Origin: Methylococcus sp.
GTDB lineage: Bacteria; Pseudomonadota; Gammaproteobacteria; Methylococcales; Methylococcaceae
NCBI GenBank assembly: GCA_007280285.1
Contig: QYQA01000121.1
Span: forward strand, 1-39,663
Reading direction: 5' to 3'
Length of the DNA: 39,663 bases
In this document: positions 7,859 to 15,634 of the stretch, piece after piece
Numbering within the stretch: position 1 is the stretch's first letter
Layout of the letters: each line of letters opens with the position of its first letter
Notes under the pieces: model-generated
The model's database searches: none
Told to the model about the DNA's origin: nothing
Seen by the model: only the letters and a program-made list of their open reading frames with translations
Translations under genes and position numbers: made by a program

Positions 7859-10231
7859 TTAGCCGTTCATGCGGGGTAAAAGACGCCGCTGACTCCGACC
7901 GGACTCCTTGAGCTTCCGTTCGATTTGGCGATCCACATTGAGAACCCCTATGTTAGCAATGATCCCTGAGGTAATGCCGTTCAGAACACCGCCGAAGCCG
8001 CCAGCCACACAAAGAAGATTCGGGATCGTGGCCATCCCTGCACTTTTTTTGATGTCAGGCGCATAGGAGAGAGTGACGCTCAGCAGTTCATCGAGTGTCG
8101 CGTAGCAGCCCCCCATCAGGACCACATCAGCCGTGCGGGTTTCATCCGACAGATCTTCGACGGCAATCGTCGCGTTGGCGGCGTTGACCAGGAGTGGATT
8201 CTGGCTGACCAACCCTGCAAAAATGGCTTTGACACCTCGCTTTTGGAGACCCTCAAAGAACCGGCATTTCCCTTCTTGATCGAGATCACCGCCGGCCACG
8301 CTGATGCCGAGACGGTGGGCTAGTGCCTGGGTGTCTTTTTCAGGTTTGGATGAGATGAGAAAGACGTCATAGCCTTCGCGGGTGAGGTGAGCGATGGTCG
8401 CCTTCTGGACCGGTTCTTTTGAGTCGGCAAAAAGGAAGGTGGCCACCGGTTGGTCATCCATCAGGACCTCGAGCATCGTCTGGTCGCCCTGAGGCCCATT
8501 TCTCAACAGGAACTGATGATCGCCTTGCCGGGTGAGGATGCCCTGCTCATCGAGTCGGATCAGTTCTGGCTGACGTACAATCATGTCCTTTGCTTGAGCT
8601 GCCCGTGCCAGTGCTCCACTTCTGGCATCACCCAAGTAAAGCCCAGCCCCCGCGACATGGCGGAGTAGGTTGTCCGTATCAGCCAGCTGAGATTCGATAC
8701 GGTGGACCTCGAGGTCCATTTCAGCGAGTTTGGGATCGTCGCCATCGATAACGATGCATCGGCATTCTGATAATTTCATGAGGGCGCTTGGACGCTGAAC
8801 GACGGCACCCATCCTCAAGGCACTGCGCATGTGGTGGAGCGTCATTAAAGGAACCGCGAGGAAAGGACCACTGACCCAATCCTGATGCAAGATGGCGCCG
8901 ACCGTGATCAGGTCGCCGGCTACCCAACCAACACCTGCCGTGGCGAGGGTTGGCAGGGCTGTTTTGTCCCCCATCGACGCGACCTTTGCGTTCAGCGCCT
9001 TATCCTTAGGAATCACGATAGCGGCTTCGGTCAAGCGCTGGGCAATCTCTGCGGCCCTCGTATTGAGGCCGACGGCGGTGATCTTGAGGTCAACCTCGCC
9101 GCCAATGAGTCGAGACCCTTGATAGATCGCTGCACCCACGGATTTGAAAATGGGGTCAGGGGTTCCTCTGATGAGCGTTTCATCAACCAGGGCACAGCCT
9201 TTTAGGATCAGGCCGTCAGCGGGAACGATTTCGCCTCCCGAGAGGCGGAGGGTGTCACCCGATTGCAGTAATTCTGGATCAACCCGCTGCTCCTGTGCCT
9301 TTGAATCGATTCGCCGCGAATCCTCCATGATGGGCAGCGTCTGATTAATCGTCGCTTGTGTTTCATCGGCGAGACGTTGGCGCCAACGGCGCTGCCAGTA
9401 ACGCAAAGAGAAGTCAGTGAGCGCAAAGGCCAGAACCTGTCCGGTGACGATCGAGCAGGTCAGGAGCGCGGTATGGAAGAGGGGAACCCCGACCTTCCCT
9501 TCACTTAATTGCTGGGCGGCATCTTTGATAATCCCGAAATTAGTGACGACCAGAACCCCTGCGGCGATGGGTGTGACCGCCGGCAGCAGTAATTCGCCGA
9601 CGGTACCGATGCCTACCGTTGTCCCCGAGACCTTCATTGGCACTGACTTTGGGTCCTTGAGATCTTGAATATCAGAGTGACGACTATAGGCCTGCTCAAT
9701 AAGCGGGATCAGCTTTTCAGGGGTGATGCGCCGGGTGTTGTAGTGAATGTGAACCTGACCCTGTGACTCCAGTGTGATCGACTGAATCCCTGTCAGGGTC
9801 CTAACACTATCCTTGATAAAGCGCAAGAGCGGCGACTTTGTCGCAATGAACGCCTCATCTTCAACGATCAGATGGCCTTCTTTAAGGACGCTGATGGTGA
9901 GCGGCTGAATATGGGCGCCTGCGCGGACCCAATGCATCATGGTGCGCGCCTCAAGGTTTGGAACCTGATCTTCGCCTAGAGCATCCGCCTCGGAACCCAT
10001 GGCCCCTATCACCCGCTCAAGTAATCTGTTGTGGTTCTTTGGGTCTTTATGGTAGGTAATTCGCGCACGACCCTTCAAGGTATCGATGGCGACCGCCTCA
10101 ACGCCCGGGACCGCTAGTGCGCGGCGAGCGAATGAAGTGCCCAACTTTTGGCCTTTCATCTTCAATAGATCAGCGTGTTCGATCGTTATTTCACCGGGCA
10201 CAACATGGATGACGGGTTTCATGGGGGTCAT
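7859..10231 (-). CDS. degenerate (predicted catalytically inactive) P1B-like P-type ATPase homologue with two Cys-less HMA-like N-terminal domains
   Basis: Colinear with the ATPase at 11118-13820: GDTLRLSGGEIVPADGLILKGCALVDETLIRGTPDP vs GDLVAVHTGDMVPVDGHVVEGMAMVDQHALTGESTP; CIVIDGDDPKLAE vs TVLFDKTGTLTRE; KAIFAGLVSQNPLLVNAANATIAV vs KVCFVGDGINDSIALKKANVSISL; IPNLLCVAGGFGG vs VPNLACVAGVFT. The reading frame is intact over 790 codons. Confidence 0.8.
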   Translation of the reverse strand: MTPMKPVIHVVPGEITIEHADLLKMKGQKLGTSFARRALAVPGVEAVAIDTLKGRARITYHKDPKNHNRLLERVIGAMGSEADALGEDQVPNLEARTMMHWVRAGAHIQPLTISVLKEGHLIVEDEAFIATKSPLLRFIKDSVRTLTGIQSITLESQGQVHIHYNTRRITPEKLIPLIEQAYSRHSDIQDLKDPKSVPMKVSGTTVGIGTVGELLLPAVTPIAAGVLVVTNFGIIKDAAQQLSEGKVGVPLFHTALLTCSIVTGQVLAFALTDFSLRYWQRRWRQRLADETQATINQTLPIMEDSRRIDSKAQEQRVDPELLQSGDTLRLSGGEIVPADGLILKGCALVDETLIRGTPDPIFKSVGAAIYQGSRLIGGEVDLKITAVGLNTRAAEIAQRLTEAAIVIPKDKALNAKVASMGDKTALPTLATAGVGWVAGDLITVGAILHQDWVSGPFLAVPLMTLHHMRSALRMGAVVQRPSALMKLSECRCIVIDGDDPKLAEMDLEVHRIESQLADTDNLLRHVAGAGLYLGDARSGALARAAQAKDMIVRQPELIRLDEQGILTRQGDHQFLLRNGPQGDQTMLEVLMDDQPVATFLFADSKEPVQKATIAHLTREGYDVFLISSKPEKDTQALAHRLGISVAGGDLDQEGKCRFFEGLQKRGVKAIFAGLVSQNPLLVNAANATIAVEDLSDETRTADVVLMGGCYATLDELLSVTLSYAPDIKKSAGMATIPNLLCVAGGFGGVLNGITSGIIANIGVLNVDRQIERKLKESGRSQRRLLPRMNG

Positions 10232-10240
10232 TCGAAAGGG

Positions 10241-10435
10241 TTAGTGGGCGATGTAGGGCGTAATCAGGCCATGCTTTACCATCTCATCGAGGTCAGCGAC
10301 CACATGCTTATCTTCGGCATCGAGCACGTTATAAAGCTCCCGAAGGCGCCTTCGGCGTTGCTTCAGCTCATACCCCACGGCGGCGAGGAGAATGATCCCA
10401 AAGGCCGAGGTAATGATTTCAGAGACACTATTCAT
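10241..10435 (-). CDS. 64-aa single-TM protein, unknown
   Basis: MNSVSEIITSAFGIILLAAVGYELKQRRRRLRELYNVLDAEDKHVVADLDEMVKHGLITPYIAH: one hydrophobic helix followed by a positively charged then amphipathic tail. 9 bp upstream of the pseudo-ATPase start, same strand. Confidence 0.6.
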   Translation of the reverse strand: MNSVSEIITSAFGIILLAAVGYELKQRRRRLRELYNVLDAEDKHVVADLDEMVKHGLITPYIAH

Positions 10436-10477
10436 TCTTAGACACTCCTTCTTAAGTTTACCCGGGGGCGGATCGGA

Positions 10478-11056
10478 TCAAATGAGGTTTTCAGCACCAC
10501 CCCGAAGAACCTCGATAGCGCCTTCAAAGCCGTCTCGATGCAGCTGCTGCCGTATTTTGGCTTCGATCGAACGACTCTTACGGTGGACCGCCAGGAAATT
10601 GAGGAAATGCTGCAAAACGTCCATGGCCTTCTCAGGATCCTTGATGATGCCGAGGTTGAGGTGGAAGCCATGGTACTCCTTAGCGCCGGTCGTCTTGCTG
10701 CCGTGGAGATCCCGCGCCAGTAGGATAGGGTCCTTGCCGATCAAATGCGGGTGCTTCTTGAGGAGTTCACTGGATTGCTCGCGTGAAAGAATAAAAAAGG
10801 GATCGTTGTTATGAAGATGCGTAATCATGCCCAGATTTTGGCGTATCAGTTCCGGAACCGGCCCAATCCAGCCGCTGTCGATCAAGAAAAACTGAAAGCG
10901 CGGTAGCTCCTTGACCGAATAGCTTTGGGTTGGGGCCTCCATGCTCTCAACCTCTGGGATGGAAGGTTCCGTGGTCGTTGCTTGCGGCCTTAAAAGATTG
11001 GGAGCCAAAGGTTTAGTTGTTTTTGGCGATGACGGAGGGGGGCTTTTTTGAGTCAT
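10478..11056 (-). CDS. 192-aa hypothetical protein between two P-type ATPase homologues
   Basis: Complete ORF with a Pro-rich N-terminus and globular C-terminal region (PRFQFFLIDSGWIGPVPELIRQNLGMITHLHNNDPFFILSREQSSELLKKHPHLIGKDPILLARDL). Gaps of about 61 and 42 bp to same-strand neighbours. Confidence 0.7.
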   Translation of the reverse strand: MTQKSPPPSSPKTTKPLAPNLLRPQATTTEPSIPEVESMEAPTQSYSVKELPRFQFFLIDSGWIGPVPELIRQNLGMITHLHNNDPFFILSREQSSELLKKHPHLIGKDPILLARDLHGSKTTGAKEYHGFHLNLGIIKDPEKAMDVLQHFLNFLAVHRKSRSIEAKIRQQLHRDGFEGAIEVLRGGAENLI

Positions 11057-11117
11057 ATCATCAGTCCTGTCACTGTTCGGGTCTGCCGGTTATCACGAGG
11101 GAGGCTTTGGAAAAAGC

Positions 11118-13820
11118 CTAGCCCGCCATTTTTTTGCCACTTGAGGCCTGAGGTTTCGCACGAGTCGCGATTTTTCGGGGTTCACGGCGGCTCTTGGTGG
11201 TTTTTTCCATCGGGGGTGATACCTCTTTCGTGGCGGTCGTCTCCAGGGTATCTCCCGAGGAAAGTGAGGTCTCGTCATGATGGGCGCTCAGTTCGAGATC
11301 GAGCAGATGACGGCGCTCGGCCTCAAGCTTTGCTACTTCCCTTAGCGGCCAGACGCCATTGGCGAGGGCGCCAATGGCGGCGACGTTGTTAGTCAATACG
11401 GAAGCGCCGACACCAAACCCTAGGGTAAAGACCCCGGCCACACAGGCGAGGTTAGGAACGAGGATCATCCCCCAGCTGCGCTGGATATTCTGATCAAGGC
11501 TCCTTGCGATATCCCGAAGATCACAGAGCTTGCCAAGGCCTTGTTCCATGAAGACGATGTGCGCGGTATCCGTCGCAATCGTGCTTGCACCCCGGAGCGA
11601 AATGGACACGTTCGCTTTTTTAAGAGCAATTGAATCGTTGATACCATCGCCCACAAAGCAGACTTTCTTGCCTTCTGCTTGGAGTTGTTCAACATAGGCG
11701 GCCTTATCAGCGGGCAGGACCTGGGCAAAATAGCGATCCATACCCAGTTCCTCAGCCAGTTTTCTAGTCGGGGCCTCATGATCACCCGAGATAATGGCGA
11801 GATGTTTGATGCCGCGCTCACGCAGCCCTTTGATGATCTCTTTGACCTCGGGCCTTAAGGCAGCCCGAAGTTCAAGGGCTCCGCCGAGCTGCTGATCAAT
11901 GGCGACCATGACCATGGTGTCGCCATCTTGATGGACTGCATCAAGCTTTTCGTCGATCTCAGTCGGAATGGCGATGCCTTCCATTTCAAGATAACGACGA
12001 CTGCCTACCCGGATGTTTTTTCCCTCGACACCCACGCTGATACCAAAACCGACTTTATATTGGGTGTCATCGGTCGGTGGCAACGTCAGCTTAAGTTCCT
12101 CGGCCTTGTGGAGAATGGCAAGGGCGATCGGGTGATGAAACTTTCTCTCAGCCGCCGCGGCGTAACGGAGAATGTCTTTTGGCTGAAAGTCATTAGCGGT
12201 CACGATATCACCCACCTCTGGACGCTCCCGCGTCAGGGTGCCGGTTTTATCAAAGAGAACCGTATCAATCTCGTTCATCAGCTCCAAGGCTCTACCATCC
12301 TTGACCAAGATTCCTTTCTGAGCGCAGAGGGTGAGGGACGACAACATCGCGAGGGGGGCGGCCATCCGAATGCCGGTTCCGAGATCACTGTTGAGGACCG
12401 CAACCCCAGCAAAGGGTCCAAGGGTAGAGAAGGCAAGACCGCTGACGGCGAGCGTAGGGATCACGGCGCGGTCTGCGAGCTTTTCGCCCTTATTTTGCGA
12501 GGTGAGTTTGTAACCTGCGGTATCGTTCAGAATCTGACTAATTTTGGCCGAAGCGGTTTCACTACCGGCCTGTTCGACCGAGACGAAAATTTTGCCAGCA
12601 ACGAGGATCGTTGAGGCATACACGCGGTCACCGATCCCTTTTTCAGCCGGAGTTGATTCACCGGTGAGGGCATGCTGATCGACCATGGCCATGCCTTCGA
12701 CCACGTGGCCATCGACGGGCACCATGTCCCCGGTATGGACCGCCACGAGATCCCCTTGAATGACCTTATCGAGAGGAACCTCAAGTTCAACCCCATCTTT
12801 AACCAGCCAGACCGTACGTGCCTGTTTACCAAAGGCGTTAAGGAGCATTTTCTTAGAGTTGTCCTCGGTCTTTTTAACCAGCAAGCGGCCAAAAGAGAGG
12901 CACCAGGACATCACGGCCCCTGGCAGGATCTGTAAGGTTCCTAGGCACCCAATGACCACTAAAGAATCAAGGACATCGACTCCGAGTCGTCGCTCTTTAA
13001 CCAGCACATCATAGGCGCCCTTAATGCTGGGGATCGCGGTATAGGCGAAAAGCCCTGCAGCAACCGGCATAAGGGGGGGGAAAACAAATTGGGCTGCCGC
13101 GGCGAGCGGCAGGGACGCACTACAGATCGCAAGATCAAGATCGAGTTTATCGAGCTGTTCTTGGTGTTCGACCGCTGCCAGCGCGTCATTGATAATATCG
13201 ATGACGCTGGTGGCATTCAGTCGGCGGGGATCAAAATCTACATGGATGGTCGACCTTAAAGAGTTGGTCTTGTAGCGGTCAACCCCAAGGACGCTCATGA
13301 GTTCCCGTTCAATGGCTTCAAAATAGCTGCTCTTGCGATAAAGGGCCGGGTTTTTGAGCTTAATCATTCCCGTCTTCTCGCTGATCACGGCCCATCCCGT
13401 CACAAGATGGCCATGGCGATGGTAATGAAGATTGCCGCCCCGGTCGCTGGCATACCGGAGGGATGAGACCTTGAGCTCCTTTCCGGCGTGTGGCTGGGTA
13501 TCCTTGCGATTTGGCGGGGTCGCTGCGGCGTCCAAAGAATCAGCCAAGGCCATGAGAACCGACTTAGGCGCATGCTGTTTGGCATCAAACAACACCGTGG
13601 CGCCGTTCCTCGCTGCAGGAATTTCAAGGCTTCGAATAGACGAAGTTTCGAAAATACCGCGAACAAAGCGCAGGAGAGCCTCTTCTTGAAGTAAGCCAAG
13701 GCTACGAGCCCCGCGGATTCGAATCACGCCGGGGTGTTGGACCGAAATCGAGGTCTTTTGGGAGGACTCCACATCGGAACCCGGGCCCTTCTTCGTCTTA
13801 CGTTCGCGCAAACCCATCAT
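11118..13820 (-). CDS. heavy-metal-type (P1B-like) P-type ATPase, catalytic motifs intact
   Basis: ALTGESTPAEKG, VLFDKTGTLTRERPEVGD, KFHHPIALAIL (HP), ISGDHEAPTRKLAEELG, VCFVGDGINDSIALKKANVSISL. Two N-terminal HMA-like domains without CxxC; no CPx motif in the corresponding TM helix. Confidence 0.92.
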   Translation of the reverse strand: MMGLRERKTKKGPGSDVESSQKTSISVQHPGVIRIRGARSLGLLQEEALLRFVRGIFETSSIRSLEIPAARNGATVLFDAKQHAPKSVLMALADSLDAAATPPNRKDTQPHAGKELKVSSLRYASDRGGNLHYHRHGHLVTGWAVISEKTGMIKLKNPALYRKSSYFEAIERELMSVLGVDRYKTNSLRSTIHVDFDPRRLNATSVIDIINDALAAVEHQEQLDKLDLDLAICSASLPLAAAAQFVFPPLMPVAAGLFAYTAIPSIKGAYDVLVKERRLGVDVLDSLVVIGCLGTLQILPGAVMSWCLSFGRLLVKKTEDNSKKMLLNAFGKQARTVWLVKDGVELEVPLDKVIQGDLVAVHTGDMVPVDGHVVEGMAMVDQHALTGESTPAEKGIGDRVYASTILVAGKIFVSVEQAGSETASAKISQILNDTAGYKLTSQNKGEKLADRAVIPTLAVSGLAFSTLGPFAGVAVLNSDLGTGIRMAAPLAMLSSLTLCAQKGILVKDGRALELMNEIDTVLFDKTGTLTRERPEVGDIVTANDFQPKDILRYAAAAERKFHHPIALAILHKAEELKLTLPPTDDTQYKVGFGISVGVEGKNIRVGSRRYLEMEGIAIPTEIDEKLDAVHQDGDTMVMVAIDQQLGGALELRAALRPEVKEIIKGLRERGIKHLAIISGDHEAPTRKLAEELGMDRYFAQVLPADKAAYVEQLQAEGKKVCFVGDGINDSIALKKANVSISLRGASTIATDTAHIVFMEQGLGKLCDLRDIARSLDQNIQRSWGMILVPNLACVAGVFTLGFGVGASVLTNNVAAIGALANGVWPLREVAKLEAERRHLLDLELSAHHDETSLSSGDTLETTATKEVSPPMEKTTKSRREPRKIATRAKPQASSGKKMAG

Positions 13821-13922
13821 GAATACACCTTAATGACTAAAGGGGGCTTCGACTTAAGAAGCGAGGAGGGAGGATCAAAAAGAGAGCCTTCCTTAAATTA
13901 AAAAACGATGAATTTCTGGCAA

Positions 13923-14252
13923 CTAAGCGGCTTCAGTCGGTTTTGATTTGGCCTCGTTTAAGGCTTCAATCGCTGCGCGCCCGCCATCGATGAGACCTTC
14001 AACGATGGGGTTTTCCTGAGGAATCGAGCGGGCAACGAAGACCGTCGCATAGACCAAGCCGTAGGACAACATGTAGGAACTCGTGTAGGTGAATCGGGAC
14101 ACGCTTTGTCCCATGCCTGCGCCTGCTTCCTTGACCCGCTCACGCGCGCGATGGGCGTCTTCCGAGGCATTGTGAATGGCGTCACGCATCGCATCGGAGA
14201 TGGAGCGGAGCGGATCGTTTTCGACAGTATCGGCGGGTGCGGCTTTAGCCAT
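13923..14252 (-). CDS. 109-aa membrane-associated protein, unknown; first gene of the P-type ATPase operon
   Basis: MAKAAPADTVENDPLRSISDAMRDAIHNASEDAHRARERVKEAGAGMGQSVSRFTYTSSYMLSYGLVYATVFVARSIPQENPIVEGLIDGGRAAIEALNEAKSKP: amphipathic helix, short hydrophobic segment, helix. 102 bp upstream of the ATPase. Confidence 0.6.
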   Translation of the reverse strand: MAKAAPADTVENDPLRSISDAMRDAIHNASEDAHRARERVKEAGAGMGQSVSRFTYTSSYMLSYGLVYATVFVARSIPQENPIVEGLIDGGRAAIEALNEAKSKPTEAA

Positions 14253-14436
14253 GGGTGTTCTCCAAAATTCGTTAAGATAATGACGGCTCTGATCACGGGT
14301 TCAGCTCAATCTGGCATCTCCCCCTAAGGGACCATTGAAGTCAGCAGATCGCATCAGTAAAACTTTTCAACACAACTCGAACCCTAACATAGGCCGTTAA
14401 ACAGCGTCCATCACGAAGGGTGTCACAAAGTGTTTC

Positions 14437-15024
14437 TTATGGGTTAGTGTGGTCCATAGGCAAGATAGTTTCCTTAGGTGCGGTCTCTTCTTTCTGGTCG
14501 ACCAGAATCAGCTTTTCAAGCTTGAAGCCCATGGCCAACGCCTTCTGGATCAAGCGCTGCATGATGGCATCTTCTAGTTGAGGCTTCTTTGCAAGGATCC
14601 AGAAGAAGCGTTTGCTGGGTCCAGTGATCATCGCATAGGAATAGTCCTTTTCATCTAAATCAATAATGTTATAGCTGCCGTAGAAGGGTCCAAAGAACGA
14701 GACCTTCAGGCGGCCGCTCTCTGGGCCATCAATAAACCCGACTTTCGCGGTCGAAGTTTCCCAGCTGGTGTTCTTGGCATTGAAACCTTTATTGATGACT
14801 TTGAGACTGCCATCGTCCTTGGCGGTGTATTCGGCGGTGACATGACTCATGCCTTTTTCGAAGCCATGATCAAGCCGGGCGATTTCATACCACGTTCCTT
14901 GAAAGCGTTGCACATTGAAACCCTTGACGGCGCTGAGGCCTTCTGGAATGCCGAGCTTTCCGAACATGAGATAGGAGAGGCTGCCTATCAGGAACACAAG
15001 AATGATGCCGGAGAGTATTTTCAT
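14437..15024 (-). CDS. bacterial lipocalin (Blc-like)
   Basis: N-terminal TM/signal, then FNVQRFQGTWYEIARLDHGFEKGMSHVTAEYTAKDDGSLKVINKGFN, FGPFYGSYNIIDLDEKDYSYAMITGPSKRFFWILAKKP (GxWYEIAR lipocalin signature). Confidence 0.92.
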   Translation of the reverse strand: MKILSGIILVFLIGSLSYLMFGKLGIPEGLSAVKGFNVQRFQGTWYEIARLDHGFEKGMSHVTAEYTAKDDGSLKVINKGFNAKNTSWETSTAKVGFIDGPESGRLKVSFFGPFYGSYNIIDLDEKDYSYAMITGPSKRFFWILAKKPQLEDAIMQRLIQKALAMGFKLEKLILVDQKEETAPKETILPMDHTNP

Positions 15025-15033
15025 GATCAGTGC

Positions 15034-15519
15034 CTAGTGTGTGGTGGTCTCTAAAATGGATGTGGTTTGCCAGAGGGCGAGTGCGGTGGTTAGCGCGCTG
15101 AACGTGATGAAGATCCCCTTGGGCAGAGGCGATCCATCCCATACAAGGGGCGCTTCAAAGAGACCCAGACCCCCACTCAATAAGGCCAAAAGGGACCACG
15201 CAATCACCGAGGCGATCTGGCTCTTAAGCCAAGGGCGACAAGGCGCAAGATCATGGATCGTTAGAGTCCCGGTAACATGACTCGCAGGGGTTCGATCTTT
15301 GATCTCACGTTTTCTTTGCTTGTCGCGTTCCCGACCTTTAGCGCTTTCCTGCCGTTTGAAAAGCTCTATCCCTTTGGCAATCCCTTTAGTGATGCGCTTA
15401 GTTTCTTCTTTGGTTTGCCCTTCGACCTGAATCTTTTTGGTCATCCTCAGCGCTTCCGCCTCGAGGGGAGTCAAATCGGCGATTCCCTGAGCATTCTGGG
15501 TGGGGTTTATCTTTTTCAT
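15034..15519 (-). CDS. DUF2956-like protein with C-terminal TM helices
   Basis: EALRMTKKIQVEGQTKEETKRITKGIAKGIELFKRQESAKGRERDKQRKR resembles DUF2956, followed by two hydrophobic segments. 9 bp upstream of the lipocalin gene. Confidence 0.6.
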   Translation of the reverse strand: MKKINPTQNAQGIADLTPLEAEALRMTKKIQVEGQTKEETKRITKGIAKGIELFKRQESAKGRERDKQRKREIKDRTPASHVTGTLTIHDLAPCRPWLKSQIASVIAWSLLALLSGGLGLFEAPLVWDGSPLPKGIFITFSALTTALALWQTTSILETTTH

Positions 15520-15576
15520 GCCGCCATTGTAATCCGACTCTTCGTTTTCAAGGAGACCACTCTTTATAGATCGAGC

Positions 15577-15622
15577 AAAAAAAACGGCCCGTCTGACAGG
15601 GGTCTGTCAGCGGGCCGTTTTA
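15577..15622 (-). terminator. Rho-independent terminator of ftsH
   Basis: AAAACGGCCCG..CTGACAG-GGGT-CTGTCAG-CGGGCCGTTTT inverted repeat followed (minus strand) by a T8 run, just after the ftsH stop at 15635. Confidence 0.9.
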
Positions 15623-15634
15623 AGCGGACGTTCC

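Noticed and set aside
7859-10231. Calling the dead ATPase a pseudogene
   Set aside because: No frameshift or stop over 790 codons, fold-level similarity retained throughout, and tight operon spacing; inactive by motif but apparently maintained.
11928-12614. 228-aa plus-strand ORF inside the active P-type ATPase gene
   Set aside because: Antisense shadow ORF over conserved ATPase motifs; no independent coding evidence.
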